Source of the DNA: Collybia mongolica
Lineage: Eukaryota > Basidiomycota > Agaricomycetes > Agaricales > Clitocybaceae
Assembly: GCA_013420905.1 (NCBI GenBank)
Contig: JAAXNY010000005.1
Span: 1,116,001 to 1,180,000, forward strand
Reading direction: 5' to 3'
Length of the DNA stretch: 64,000 bases
Part shown: positions 11,014-30,938 of the stretch, one piece after another
Layout of the letters: every line of letters starts with the position of its first letter
Position numbering within the stretch: the first letter of the stretch is position 1
Made by a program: the position numbers and the translations under genes
The notes under the pieces: generated by a model
What the model was told of the DNA's origin: nothing
Databases searched by the model: none
The model's input: only the letters and a program-made list of their open reading frames with translations

Positions 11014-12130
11014 CTAATCTTTCTCTGCGTATGCCAATAAGTGTTTCTCAATCTCTGCCTCATCCATAACTCGCCACAATCCCTTCGTTTTCTCGTCCTC
11101 TTGTGGATCCTCAGACACGATACCAATTTCGATCTCTCCAGGCTTATAGTCTGTTGCATGTACAGTTGACATGGCTTCAATTGCCATCTACTCGAATTAT
11201 AATTAGAGGCTCCAGCTAACAAGACAGGGTTACATACCTCAATGACTTCATCTCGACTTAGGCCCTTGCCAGCTTTTACTGGGTCATCCGCACCCTTGCC
11301 ACCATCCAACTTCTTCCATTTCTTCTCAAGATGGTTCATTGCTTCTTGTTGCTTCTGTCCTGCCGCTGTCGCATGAAATCCAACAAAGTAACCAGCGGGA
11401 TCGAGTTTGAAACACTGCGGGCCAAATTCTGCATCGATACCGATCAGGATCATCGCTTTGTCCAATTTGTTCGTGAGATGTAGAGTGGAAATGGTGTGGC
11501 GATCACTTACAGATTCCTAATGGCCGCATGCCTGCTCGTTGAGTGTACACTTGGTTGATGTTGGCTAGTCGCCGTGAGAGGGCGTCAGGCGTAATCTCAT
11601 AGCCGTATTTGTATCTGAATTCTGCTGCCTCTCCCCGAGCACGAGAAATTTGGGCACGGGCATCAGCTGTAGGTCCAGGAATTAACGGGTATCTGACTTT
11701 AGCCGATACGATACACACCAACAAGGCCTGTCATTACGCAGCCAATTGTGGGAGTGATACCGAAGAGATGTGTGATGGTCGACGCGTCCAGCAACTTGTC
11801 CTACGTGAAACATTTAATTCAGCCGCTATGTGTGTTGGGGTGTGTTCACCCACAGGAACTTTCCGCTGTGTGATTACTACCGATGTATCTTTCCCCCTAA
11901 CAGCAACTGCAGTGTGCCCAGAGCCAGAGATGGCCTTGAATGCATATTCTACGTGGATCGAGCCTCGTAAGCCGCCAATGGTCAGAGATCTGGGATTGTA
12001 AACGAACCGACTTGGTACAACCGTCCTTCCGGTGAGAATACGGTCAGATATCTATCCCGATGTGCGTTAGCATTTCCTCTTGCAGAAGGGATTTAAGAGA
12101 ACCGTACCTGTCGTATGATGTTCTTGACAT
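11014..12130 (-). CDS. SCL1: 20S proteasome subunit alpha-1 (PSMA6/SCL1 type)
   Basis: Seven exons (12130-12108, 12051-12008, 11948-11854, 11800-11719, 11666-11511, 11455-11238, 11187-11014) give 263 residues in one phase-consistent frame. The N-terminus [20 protein letters not shown] is the conserved alpha-subunit gate region, followed by QVEYAFKAI. Later blocks ([42 protein letters not shown]) are those of alpha-1 rather than other alpha subunits. The protein sits in the outer ring of the 20S core in cytosol and nucleus. The intron after residue 100 could be read through for a few codons, but splicing to ADAR restores the family sequence. It diverges from RPC1 across 308 bp. Confidence 0.93.
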
Positions 12131-12438
12131 TGTGGTACTTGGGAGGGTACAGTGTTTTGGAATAATCAGAGGACGCGCAAGTCGTCACGCGATTGTGTCA
12201 CGGGGTAACGGTCACAGATAATTTGGTCTGCAGATTCTGCCAATGACAATTCACATTGAGCGCCTAGGCGCGAGCAGGTTCCCCTTCACGAAAGTTTTTT
12301 TCTTTCACTGTTCACTGCATATTTCACGATATAGCTCAACTAAGCTCGCCATTAGACACGCTGATACAAGTGCTTATCCGAGCTGAAAATCGGGCAAAAA
12401 CGAGTCAATTTTCGGAGGGGGAGTGTTAAAGAGCAAGG
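12131..12438. promoter_or_regulatory. Shared upstream region of proteasome alpha-1 and RPC1
   Basis: Only 308 bp separate the two divergent start codons, so both promoters must lie here or within the genes. I see no perfect TATA box. Co-regulation is an inference. Confidence 0.5.
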
Positions 12439-17686
<5,248 letters not shown>

Positions 17687-20600
17687 ACATCGCTGAGCAA
17701 GCGTGTCGTTGTGTGGACTCTAATTTTATTTGTATATTTTCCCTGAAATACGACGATTCGCACGCACAGGACGGAACACCGGCCCGTAAGTCCCGCCTGA
17801 TAATAACCTGGATTCAAAAACCAAACATCGTCCAGAACACTGTAACATTTAAGTGTTGAAAGACCAGCCTCTCGACCATAGCCAAATTCCATCGTCCAAT
17901 GAAATAGGAATCAAACCAAATCCCTGGAACCATGCTAATTTAAAGTCCTTCGGGGCGACCCGCGGGTCTGGTTCGGAATTATCTTCAAGATTCTTACTCA
18001 CATCTACTCACCTGCCCTGCCCACTGACGGCATGCCGCATATCTTGAAGGACTGCGGGTACTTTCGGGTCCCGTAAGCAATGCCGACACGCCATCGTTGT
18101 GCCACAGCCGAACATCTATGTACATGACAATTTGACAAATTGACTATAATAGCCACTGCCAGACAATTAAAATTTAGCTTTGAGTGTATCATGATCAATC
18201 TAGGGACTCTAACCAATCCAGTTTGGTTAGACTAAACAACAATCAATTAGCGTCGCAATAACAAGACTGAGGACTCCGAGAGTGTCCCGTACAACTTCAA
18301 GCGGAAAGTCATCACCCCCGTAGAAGTTCTGTTTATAGTCCATGGCTTCAGAAAGAGATGTCAAGACAGAAGCCCTGAACTTCGTGTTCCGTTGTAGATA
18401 TTTTTGGACGATACCGAGGAGGAGCGCCAGTTTGTTAAGTTTGGTCATCCGTCGTCCGAGGCATCTTGTCCAGTAGATCGACCCTATCAGCGGAAAGAAG
18501 ACTCATCTCATTATCTGACAAAAGAAGAGAATGAATCCAGATCTATCAAATTGTCGAAAAAAAACTCAACCCGGGGTATCCAGTGCAGAAGCTGAATCCC
18601 GGGTTTCTTCAGTTCGCGAGCCCGAGGTTGGGAGGTTGCGCACGAACATCTGGAGATCCCCACCCTGACCAGCGTCTATCGTGATTCAAGTGTGATCGTT
18701 GTCGTCGAAAGTAATAGTTCGCCGAGGACAAGTGGTCTACAATCAAGTTGGCTAGTCTGGAAAAATCGGAATATAATATGGACCGACAATCCCCCACATG
18801 TCGTTGATTTTCATGATCTTGATCGGTAGATAGAGTAACGCCTCGGCGACTTACGAATACTTGAGGGCCTAAGTAACTTTGAATGCCGAAATGAAAGGTC
18901 GTCCTATCATGACTCTGTCAGTATTGCGGTTATTCCAACGACGAGGCTTTAAAGCGTACTGGCGAGTTATTCACCCAATCTCGAGTTTACCTCGTAAACA
19001 TTGAGGCAGATTTCCATGAAGGCTTGATACTAATCAAAGGAGAAGAAATTCCCCTGCAACAGTCCCTTCAATGGGAGGGAGACGTTGGTACTTACATTTT
19101 TGGACAATGTCTTTTTACTGAATCACATAGAAGATAGGAGCCGCCGGTTATCCAACGAATTTTAAATAGAAAGGGGGATCGAAGTGGGCCGGTGAGTTGA
19201 TGAACACGAACCCGTCACTTTATGGCATTAAGTGCCATTCCAGGCGACGCTGTACCGTGTCAACGCGGCGAGAAAGCTTCGCGGGAGACGACCAAACCCC
19301 ACGAGTTGCATTTCCATCACAAAGGTGAAAATGAAGGGCACTGTAGTCGGTTCCGGCGCGGCGACAATAAAAGACCTCCGAGGGGTCATGGCCTCGTCCC
19401 GAGGGCCGGTAGAACAGCAGACTCCAAAACGGGTTCATCACACCAATACCATATGTGCGGTGCGACGCAACCACGTCCAAATATCGACTTCGCCGACGGC
19501 CATCATCAGGGTAGACGGCTGGGCACTTCCATTCGTCACTGTCGATCGAGGAAACTCCAAACTCGATGTCGTTTCGACATATCGAGGTCGATCTGGAAGC
19601 GACGAGTTCTAGGTCCCAGGACTTGTTAAGCCTTCTCGGGACCCCGATCTGTTCTGAAACCAGACTCTGTTCCGTTGCTTCAAGAAAAAAAATAGAACGC
19701 CGACGGTCATTAACTCCCACATGGCTGATGTCGAGGACCAGCACAGCATGCCTAATAATAATGCGTGATGGTGAGATGTAATGTTGCATTTTGCATTTCA
19801 TCAATAATCTGAAAAGAATCACTTACGAGGGGATGTCGGTGATGACAGCAGCACCCGATGTCAACAAGACTAGGCCAACGCCACGCCGAGTTGGAAGTTG
19901 TGAGTGCGGGAAACTCGATGTGAATTGAATGGCCTTCCTTGAGCGACATTTTTAGGTAAGCTTGATCCACCAGTAACTCATCTGTAAAGGCCATAATCCT
20001 GGCGACCATGCATGATCACAGTGGCTTTAAATGGTCAAAATGCTGGGTACATATCTCGCCCTCCTTCGCATTCAACCTTTATTGTGGAGTCAAGTAAGGG
20101 GCTTGCGCAGCCGCAGAGCAGACTTCAAGTTTAAGAGTCACGATCGCACCAGCAGGATGCTCCCAACGCGTCAATAGGTTATTCTGTGGACTCGAGAAAT
20201 TAGGCCCGAGTGATAACAGGGAGATGAACTTCGAAATCAATTATAGCTTAGATCATCGAGCCAGCCGGTGGGTATAATCGCTATGCGATTTATGCGATGT
20301 CTTGACTCTTGGCTGAGAGACGCAAGTTCGATTACTAGGTTTGATCTGTCGGTGATTACCAGGTTCTGAGCTTGATCAAATATTTTACGGAACGTCCGGA
20401 CCGGTTTCTTCACAACACCATCCAACCGATTTCCTTGGCGGGCTCTGGCAATGGCTGGCACTTCCAGATTCCTTACTGCTTTTCTCACCCAGAATGTAAC
20501 GCTAGGCGGCAGGCTTCTCAGTACCAATCCAGAGCAGGTAGTTTCAAGTCCAACGGTTAATGTGTCAAGGCCCGCCAACTCGTGTTCAGCGAACCCATAT

Positions 20601-20927
20601 ATTCTCATGAACCGTGTGGCTTTCTGTTCCAGTTCCAATAATAGGGGGGAACTCACAAACATAGTCGTTTTGCTTTGGCGAAAACTCGTTCGTTTTCGGC
20701 CAGAGGTGTGATTGGGGCGATATTCAGCCCTTTGTGGCAGCGTCGCTTATCACAAAGCCCGGAGAGCGGTTAGGCTGAACCTCGGTACTCGTCCGTTAAC
20801 GTGAGCACTTCCACTGGACTTGGCAGCCTGCACCTGATATGGTCTGACGTGGTCTCGCTGATCTCTTTCTGGGCCACGGTATTGCGAATACAAAATGCAG
20901 ATAATCCAAACATGAACGAGACGACTC
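17687..20927. other. Gene-poor stretch with minus-strand coding relics
   Basis: No intact gene is recognised in 3.2 kb. Several minus-strand pieces look protein-coding in composition: 18227-18448 (73 codons), 19220-20009 (hydrophobic segments that follow one another only by changing frame across splice-like sites) and 20237-20662 (141 codons). The hydrophobic stretches around 19800-19900 and 19700-19780 are compatible with a multi-pass membrane protein, but no diagnostic motif is seen and stops interrupt it. I cannot decide between a heavily spliced gene and a decayed one. Confidence 0.35.
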
Positions 20928-23120
<2,193 letters not shown>

Positions 23121-23443
23121 TGGGGTTAATGGAAATGTATACTAGTAACGAGCAGGCAAACGGTCGAAGATGGCTGGGACCAGTTCAATATTTCGACCAT
23201 ACAGGCTCCATTGTACAGGCACATGCTGTTGATCCCAGGAGCTTTCCTCATGCATATACACGTTTGGTTGGCCAACGTCAGGGATCGACGGGACCACCAC
23301 ATGCTCATAATATGGGCATATCTACTTATGGGACACGCCGGGGGTTGTGTGGTGCAGTGCATCCGTGTTCTGTATTAGTGAGTCTTCTTAATAATATATG
23401 CATATCGTACAACCTCGGCGCATGTAGGTCAAATGCCGTCTGT
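23121..23443. other. Short convergent region between mannosidase and SPT4
   Basis: About 320 bp separate the stop codons of the two convergent genes. A long plus-strand ORF here overlaps SPT4 in antisense and is taken to be spurious. Confidence 0.5.
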
Positions 23444-23918
23444 CTAGTCGTGATCAGTTTGGTCGCGCGGACGGTACTTGATACCCCTATTTTCCAATTC
23501 CGCCTCTACGTCGTCAGGTACGCGGCCCTTTACCCGTACTGCGTACAAGCCCCGCACGTATTTGGCTATAAGTCCTATGAGAATGGACTAGAAGGCAAAA
23601 ACGCTCGCGACGCACATGTTCTCTGCCACCTTGCCACCCAACTATTCTCCGGATCGATTACAGATATCACACCGTCAAAATACGTCGTTGTACATGAGGC
23701 TATACGATCTGAATTGCCTTTCATCTAGTGGAACGTTGATAAAAATGGGTCCTTGATTGAGAGAATTAAAGCCGCCATACCTGCATGAGCTCCTCACAGT
23801 TTGGACAGCCGTTTCTTCGAAAGTCAACAGGAAGCTGTATGATTGAGCATAATAGACACGCCCGGAGTTGTTTCGACCTCGCTTGGGATGGGATGGCGGC
23901 AGCACCTTGCTCGGCCAT
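23444..23918 (-). CDS. SPT4: Transcription elongation factor SPT4
   Basis: Three exons (23918-23781, 23724-23616, 23565-23444) give 122 residues. The N-terminal zinc finger reads LRACLLC followed by NGCPNCEEL, the four-cysteine pattern of Spt4. The middle has [20 protein letters not shown], with VARWQR next, and the C-terminal part has [14 protein letters not shown] and YRPRD, all typical of the family. Spt4 pairs with Spt5 and keeps RNA polymerase II processive. Splice choice is fixed by the family: the 3' sites used restore KGNSDR and RTSKYVRG, while nearer AG dinucleotides would give stops. The gene diverges from HEM25 across 266 bp. Confidence 0.92.
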
Positions 23919-24184
23919 ATTTTTTGGTTGCGTTCGAGAAGGACGCGTGACATGGCTAACCAAAATCAGTCTCCAAACACGTGACTACGGCTCCCGAATT
24001 CCGATGCGTCAGACTAATTTTTGAACTACAACTGGTTACCGTATCTCCCTCTCCAAGGATATCCTTTGTGGTATTTCCCCCAGCTTTTTGAAGCTTTTCT
24101 GCGGGAGTCTGTCCCTCTGAAATACCCGCAGGCCATTTCTGGGAACGTTAACGCGACTCAGAGCGCTGTTGGAACCAGTGTCTT
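23919..24184. promoter_or_regulatory. Shared upstream region of SPT4 and HEM25
   Basis: The two divergent start codons are 266 bp apart. No clear TATA box is seen. The region is too short for an extra gene. Confidence 0.45.
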
Positions 24185-25547
24185 ATGACCAATGTCGGGC
24201 AGCAACTACTTTCAGGTTAGTGTTCAATCAGACAGGCGACATGCGACACAATATCTGATGTCATGAACCAGGCGGCTTATCAGGGCTTGCGACGACTGTT
24301 TGCCTGCAGCCATGTGAGGAACCTTTGGGACCACCATGTCCATACAGCTAACCTAGAAAGTTAGTTGATCTTTTAAAAACACGGATGCAGCAAGGTGATG
24401 GAACACGGGGAATTCAGTGTGTACCTTTATGCTTTCCCAGTCAGATGTTTATGAAATTCATTACGCAGGAGAGCATTCATTCTTCGCACAACACGCGACG
24501 TCATTGTTGTCAATGGGTGGGCGGGACTCTGGAGAGGAACCACGGCATCCCTTGTCAGGTATGCACTACGCATATATCTTCCTGTACCTGACTAATTTGG
24601 AACAGGAACGTTCCTGGAGTTGCTCTATACATGACAAGCTTAACCCAACTCCGTACAATAATGGCATCATCTCCGTACTTTGCTCGCGTTCAACAATGCT
24701 CAGACCGGGACACACGGAATTCATCTGTCTTGCCTAAACTCACAAGTGCAGGGAATCTTCTCGCCGGTGCGACCACCCGGGTTGCAGTTGGATTCCTGCT
24801 GAACCCCTTCTCCGTTCTCAAGGCTCGATATGAGGTTAGACAATTTGATTTATCCTATATGGGCCTCTCAGTACAATTTACATTCCACTCCAGAGCAACA
24901 TGTATGCATATGAGAGCCTTACAGGTGCTCTCGTATCAATAAGCCGTCAAGGACCCTCTGAGCTACTGCGCGGTTTCATGGCCTCCTCTCTCCGAGATGC
25001 TCCGTATGCCGGGCTCTTCATTGTCTTCTACGAAGGTATCAAACGTGAAGCTTGTACGACTATTCTCTCTTCTCTTGCCTTCGCCACATGTTTGTATCTC
25101 AAGGATCTTGTTTTTAAGCCATACTTGTCCCTGCTACATCAACCACCCACTCGACTGTGATACACAGCATTTCGGCAGCTGCTGCCGGCGCAATAGCTAC
25201 ACTGGCTACTCATCCTTTTGATGTTATCAAGGTAAGGTTTTTATTATCGCTCTTAGATACGTCTCATTGAATAACCTATTTCTTACAGACAAAGATACAA
25301 GTTCGTTCAGAAGATAGATATCATGGCTTTCTACGAACAGTCCGCACGATATGGGAGGTACATGTGTTCGACTGATTCCACTCGTCATGAAACTTAATTT
25401 GATTTTCACCTTAAGCAACGTGGAATTGCTGGTTATTTTGACGGCGCTTCGCTGCGTATGTCACGCAAGGTCCTTAGCTCCGCTATCGGGTGGGCGGTAT
25501 ATGAAGGACTTCTCATGTTTATTCGGACTTCCCAGTTGGAACGATAA
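24185..25547 (+). CDS. HEM25: Mitochondrial glycine carrier (SLC25A38/Hem25 type)
   Basis: Nine exons (24185-24215, 24272-24313, 24365-24416, 24469-24558, 24606-24834, 24894-25093, 25168-25231, 25289-25357, 25416-25547) give 302 residues, the usual carrier length. Three repeats of the mitochondrial carrier signature are visible: QPFDLLKTR, LNPFSVLKARYES and THPFDVIKTKIQ. The blocks GLWRGTTASLVRNVPGVALY and RDAPYAGLFIVFYE place it with SLC25A38/Hem25 rather than other carriers. Hem25 brings glycine into mitochondria for the first step of haem synthesis. The start at 24185 is chosen because the overlapping ATG at 24193 does not keep the first repeat in frame. The intron after residue 214 is the least certain, because several GT sites are possible. 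Confidence 0.9.
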
Positions 25548-27157
25548 CCCCCACTTAGATCACTGCCGACAGCTCTCGCTTGCTTTGCACCCCAGCGCTC
25601 TATATCGTACACATAATCTATCCGTTATAACACTAGCTATAATCAAGCTATCGCACGCACGACATGCAGTACTTCTTGCCCTAGCGCCTCACAAGCCCCC
25701 CGATTAATCAGGTATTCGGTTCAGCATTAGTTTACGATATTTCTTGAAGCGTTTGTCCCCCCTACAGGTTTATTTGAATGCAGTGGGCTCCCATTTTGAC
25801 ACAAGTCCTTCCGCGGAATGTCGACTTTGCCGTGAACTGAGACTCACATTCTTTCTCTGCGCGCGCCTGTAAGCGGGGTATGACCCGAGAAAAAACACGT
25901 AAAGGGAGGAACTGCTTCGCTCCTCTGTTCTCCCCCCAACAAAGGCCTATAATGTTGTACTAGCCAAACCCCTCCTTGAATACAGGACCAGGGATGACGC
26001 GTTATTTACTTACCTTTATTTCTAGCGAAAGAAGCATACATCGAGTTCCTCAACATGCAATGCGAGGATAGGCTCCTAATGTTGTTTATTTCTCCTCGCG
26101 TACGTCGTTGACTACTCAAAAACAATGAACTCATGACATATAGTCTAAGAATAGGTTATTAAGATACACCCCTTTAATTGTGTCCTTCCACCTCTCCTAT
26201 TGCGTTAGCCCCCGACCCACCATCACTTGACTGAAACAAACCAACCCATTGCTATTAATAAATACGACCCACATAACCCAACACATAACCCACATCTTGC
26301 GAGACAAAACCCACCTGTAGCTCACCATATGGTGCCTGATAGTGGATACGTCCCGGGAAACGCATGGTTTTTTGACGGCAGGAGAACCCCGTGACACTGC
26401 ATGGCTCCTTGCACTCCTATTGTACATTCCTATAAGTATCAACCAGGTCGCGGTACGACGTTCATTTCTTCCCCCAGCACTTGACAACTTCGGATCTTGA
26501 CCCCGCCCGCTTCTTTCCTCCAGTTTGAATGCTACTTCTGGGGCTTGACTCCGTGCGTGTACATACCCGACGATACGCCTTATTGCCTGGTCTGCCGTCC
26601 ATTATGTTTCAGACTGCTAGTTTGCTCGTGACCGCTAGTCTGCACGAGCAACTAAGCTATGTTCTGGACTGACCCACTTTATACTCTGCCTCTAGACTAC
26701 ACGAGCGCCAGAACTCTCTAGGGTCGACCTGACGATTTGCTTGCAGTACGCCTATCCTTTACATGTATGCATGAATGTAGCTGATTTATCCCTCCAAAAC
26801 GACAGGGTGTACCCGTTAAAGTGTAAAGTTTTATATATGCGTTGTTTAGCTTCAAATTCTGCAGTTGCGGTTGAATACTTTCGACACAAGATGACGACTT
26901 TTTTGGCGCTCAAACCACAATGAACTTGTGAACCAAGAAACTAGATTCACTTACTCCTGCCTTCTGTCTCAGAAGATAAAAGTGGGTCGGTCTGCACGGA
27001 TGTTTGCTAAGATTTGGTCGCGTCCAAAAACCGATAACGACCTCCTTTTCAAAAATCTATAAAGTCACTTCATTTCTGCGCCCTAAACTTCATCAAATCA
27101 TAACCATCTACCATCACAAAAAAATCAACTGCTATCTGACTATCTTATCTTTCTATC
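25548..27157. other. Intergenic region, no gene recognised
   Basis: About 1.6 kb without a convincing frame. A short CATAACCC-rich tract lies near 26265-26300. TATAAAG at 27058-27064, 94 bases before the next ATG, is the likely TATA box of the small membrane protein. Confidence 0.45.
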
Positions 27158-27581
27158 ATGGCTACCACCACTCTCAGTTCTCAGCTCCATCCTACCGAGT
27201 CTCCCTATGTTCATGGGAGTGTTCCCCTCACGGAGAACCAAGCCCTCATTGCTCAGATTTACGGGTTCGGCGGTGCTGTTGTGGTCATCAGTTTCATGAT
27301 ATACATCTGTATATATTGGACTTTCTTTAAACCTCGCAAGCTCAGAGAGGAGAGAGAGGCTATTGCTAATGGCGATATTGATATCGAGGTCAGTCTTTTT
27401 TCTCCAGATACTGCGTACATGCATTCTGACTGTATTCCTCCAGGTGCAAGCGCCGAAAAAGCCTTTCAAACTAAGCGCTCGTTGGAAACCACCTCCCATT
27501 GATTTTGCGGCTTCTCCTCCGGCAAAATTGCCCTGGTGGCGACGAACTGCTGAACCTGTCCACAACGGGTCGTTCCGTTAA
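27158..27581 (+). CDS. Small single-pass membrane protein, hypothetical
   Basis: Two exons (27158-27388 and 27444-27581) join in phase to give 122 residues. One strong hydrophobic helix (about residues 36-60, ending IYICIYWTFF) is followed by a basic stretch KPRKLREERE, so by the positive-inside rule the C-terminus should be cytosolic. The tail is rich in Pro, Lys and Trp (LPWWRR). A TATA box stands 94 bases upstream and the intron has consensus ends, which supports a real gene. I do not recognise the family. The protein is too short and too plain for a transporter subunit call. Confidence 0.6.
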
Positions 27582-28437
27582 ATCGGACTCGTTGGAAGAA
27601 GTTATGGTTCTCGTTTCATCATCATTATCATCGCTTCACCACACCTTTGTTACCTATCTTCCTCACCTCTCCTATCATCATATACCCCACCATCATCATT
27701 CTATCCGCACGCTGCATCACTTCTCGGCCTCCGTCATATTTGGGGCGGGGGTGTCGGATTGGGCAAGGAGAGGTGGACGTCATCGTCACCGAAGTAAGCT
27801 ATCATGCTGCTCAGAGCTGAGAGTTATACAACAATTAGCTCTGTCGCCGACTTACTGGCGCTATGGAAAGCGAAGGAGTCCAAATCGGAGTCGCGGTTAT
27901 ACGACACCGCGGCTAAAACCCCAATTGAGGGTTCTGACATGCGGCGCAAATAGGATTCACTGTCCTTTGTGTATCAAACGTGTCACCTTTCCGTTTCGCC
28001 GCCATACTTTGGCGGATAATGACAGGATATAACATATCATCATATTTTGTTACTTTACGTGTACTCTATCAGCTTCTACTATTTGGACTTTAAGGCCTTT
28101 GGATAGTTGCTGTTAATAAAAAAAACTTGTAACAGTATTATCTTTTCAATAAAAACATTTTTTCCTAATTTTATAACTGATCATGTCTTCAAAACAACAT
28201 CTCAAACAATAGATATAAAAATGAACGCTCTTATGCACAACTCCCTTTCTCCTATTTGTTGATAGGTATTACTACTACACTTTAGCGTAACTGCATCAAC
28301 CCACCAACCATAAAGAAAAGAAAGGGCCGTGTATATAAATATGGAACAAAGTAGGTGAACAAATAGAAAGCATTTATATTTCATAGCATCCTCTGTTCTT
28401 TTCGAGGAAACTACTCCCCTTCCGCGCTCTGCATTAC
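27582..28437. other. 3' regions of the small membrane protein and the permease
   Basis: This 0.86-kb convergent region is AT-rich from about 28020 onward and holds several AATAAA-like words compatible with 3' ends of both genes. No further gene is seen. Confidence 0.45.
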
Positions 28438-30744
28438 CTAATCATCCCGCGAACGTATGGGGGCATTTGCACCTTCCGCAGCGACATCGCTATTCTCCAA
28501 TCCTTTCAAAAGCACATCCCTACGCAACCATCTGTCTTCGGGAGTGAACCACCAGCTGATAATTCCGAAGACGGTGACACTGCCAAAGATCACGCAGGCG
28601 AAGTTGAAGGTTTCCGAAGTGACGGGGAAGAAGAAGGGTGAGATCATGACCTGAAGTATAGTGGATGAGTGGTTGGATGACACAATCATGACTAATTACC
28701 CACCGAAAATATTAAGCCATTGAAGAGTGCAGCACAGACATAGAAGGGAATCCCAAATTTGCCAAGGTAGAAGAACGATGACCTGAAGCGTCCCGGTGTC
28801 ATTGTGAGGCGGAGTAATGCAATCAACCCATATGCGGCAATGGTGGGCACACCACCTGCCGAGACCAACGAGGTGAAAGCCACTTGACTTGGGAGAATCG
28901 TGCAAAGAATGAGGGCACCGAAGATGTAGATGACGGTTACTGCATGTTTTGGCTGGCCTCGCGAGTCGACCTGGCCGATCCATCCTGACATCGGCAAAAC
29001 GCCGTCACGGGCGACGGCAAACACAAGGCGTGAGGCAGCGACGATTGCAATGCTCGTGTTCTAAAAGAATAACCTCTGAGAAATATGATGGATTGTCAAT
29101 GATATTGTAATTACGTACCAGTACCAAACCCAGAACAGCGATGGCAGTCATGAAAGCACTACCAGGCTTTCCCAAAGCCAAGGCGTATAACTGGACGAAG
29201 GGCTGGGGTGCGTTAAGAGAAAAGAGCGTATCAAAGTCGGGGGTGCAGAAAAGGAATAGAATGGTCGTGGCGAAGCCCATGATCCCAGTTGCCAATGCGC
29301 TGCTCAAAATGCCTTTGCCAGCGGTTACTCGAGCATTCTTCGTTTCCTCAGCGATGTGTCCAGAGGCATCGAAACCAGTCATAGTTCCCGCAGTGAATAA
29401 GCTACATAAATGCATCAGTAAAACCTTAGAAAAAAGTATTGACTGCAACATACAAGGATAGGATCCAATTCCATCCGGCCGGTGCGCCTGTTCCATTGTA
29501 CCTCAGGGTGAAGACGTCTTTTGCTGAGCGGAAGCCGTAGGTTCTTGATACGCCAATGGGCAGCCAAATGAGGCAAAGGAAGAAGTCGACCATCATCACC
29601 CCAAGGGAGAATTTGAAGATCCCGGAGTAGAGTCTCGGGGGGAGGTAGTTGATCGCAACCGCAAGCAAAAGTAGCCCTTCAGACACTGCCCAGATGAAAG
29701 CTCTCCATTTGATGTTATCGTTGGAAATGCCACCAGGGAAGTCAATCTCCCAGACCGCAAGTTGCGACACTAGATAGTTGGCAGTTGTCTGTTCATTGTC
29801 GTCAGTGCAAGATCAGTGAGGTGATGGAGAAAACCAACTTGGCAGTTGCCAGCCGTGAATGTCATCCACGCCGTACACGTCCACCATGCAACGATGAATC
29901 CAACGAATCGAGCGTATTTTGGGCCGGCACTTTCAGCGGCCCAGATGTAGATGGAACCGCTGACGGGCAACGCTGAGCAGACTTCGGCCAGAACAGCTGC
30001 CGTGATTGTCATGAAAACGATGGTAATCAAATATGATGACCTAAAAGGTGTTAAAACATGAGTCTCTTGCACATTTAATCAAGTATTTCATACCATATCG
30101 CTGCTGGCCCACCCGCCAAAATACCGAGGAAAAGAACGGATCTGGCAGAGGCGAATTTAGCGCTTATTATCGAAAAAAAAAAAGAGTGAGAAAAGACGCA
30201 CCTAACACCTCCAATGAAGTTCAGAGCGCAAAAACTAGCGGCGAAACTTTCTATGAAATGCCAGCTACGGTGGAGTTGCTAAAAGTGATGGTCAGGGAGA
30301 TAAGATCATAAGATAAGTGAAAAAATCTTTACTTGTTTGTATCCAAGATTTGCCTATAAAAAATGATGATATTAGTAACACATGCTAGTACCCCATTAAT
30401 GGGGCGATAATTGGGCGATACTGGGGGCTTCCCTACGCAGGTATGAGCGCTGTTCAGGTTCAAGCGGTATTATCTCAACCCTCCTGATTCTCCGAGCTCT
30501 CTCCTCGAGGATCAATTGCAAAAGGGCAATCGATAAACGACAGAGAAGACCTCGCATCATACAAAGAGGATACCCGCAGCCATTTCCAGTTCGTGACTAG
30601 ATAATTGACGTTACCGATTCAGCTCAGAAACGTAGGTTGGTCCCAGCTTCGCCCAGACGGGCAAATTACCAGCTGAAGTTCGTCTTGGTCGACAGAGGAC
30701 GCGACTTCATTGTCGGACTTGGTAGAGGCTGATTTTGTGGACAT
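28438..30744 (-). CDS. APC-family amino acid permease
   Basis: Nine exons (30744-30670, 30353-30333, 30278-30202, 30141-30094, 30040-29839, 29788-29454, 29401-29119, 29060-28704, 28650-28438) give 536 residues with about 12 hydrophobic segments. Family landmarks are LGYKQQLHRSW before the first helix, SALPVSGSIYIWAAESAGPK, the motif GFDASGHIAEETKNA, and a late SRLVFAVARDG-x-LP block. These match the fungal amino acid/choline transporter branch that includes GABA permease Uga4 and choline transporter Hnm1; the substrate cannot be told from sequence. Exon 2 is 21 nt. The first intron, 316 nt, is far longer than the others and could hide an unrecognised exon. The protein should lie in the plasma or vacuolar membrane. 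Confidence 0.88.
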
Positions 30745-30938
30745 GATGGGGACGAAGAGATATGATCTCACGAGAATGCAAACTTCGAACGAGCCTCTTC
30801 AAGATGTTATTTTCAGCTGCTTAGTAACAGAGGCGTGAGAAATAGCGGATTTCCGTCCCTGCATCGATCATGATCATTTCAAATTTACAACAAGCGCGTG
30901 CCAAGGCTCAAAATATCGAAAGCTCAGATATAAATGCC

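Noticed and set aside
19220..19822. Long minus-strand ORF of 200 codons opposite overlapping plus-strand ORFs of 126-135 codons
   Set aside because: None of the overlapping frames shows family motifs or a plausible start context, and the composition is high in Arg and Ser as expected for a chance frame in GC-rich sequence. It is discussed only as part of the unexplained region.
26265..26300. CATAACCC-like repeats resembling a telomere repeat
   Set aside because: Only three imperfect units are present and they lie inside a gene-rich region; this is too short and irregular for an internal telomere tract.
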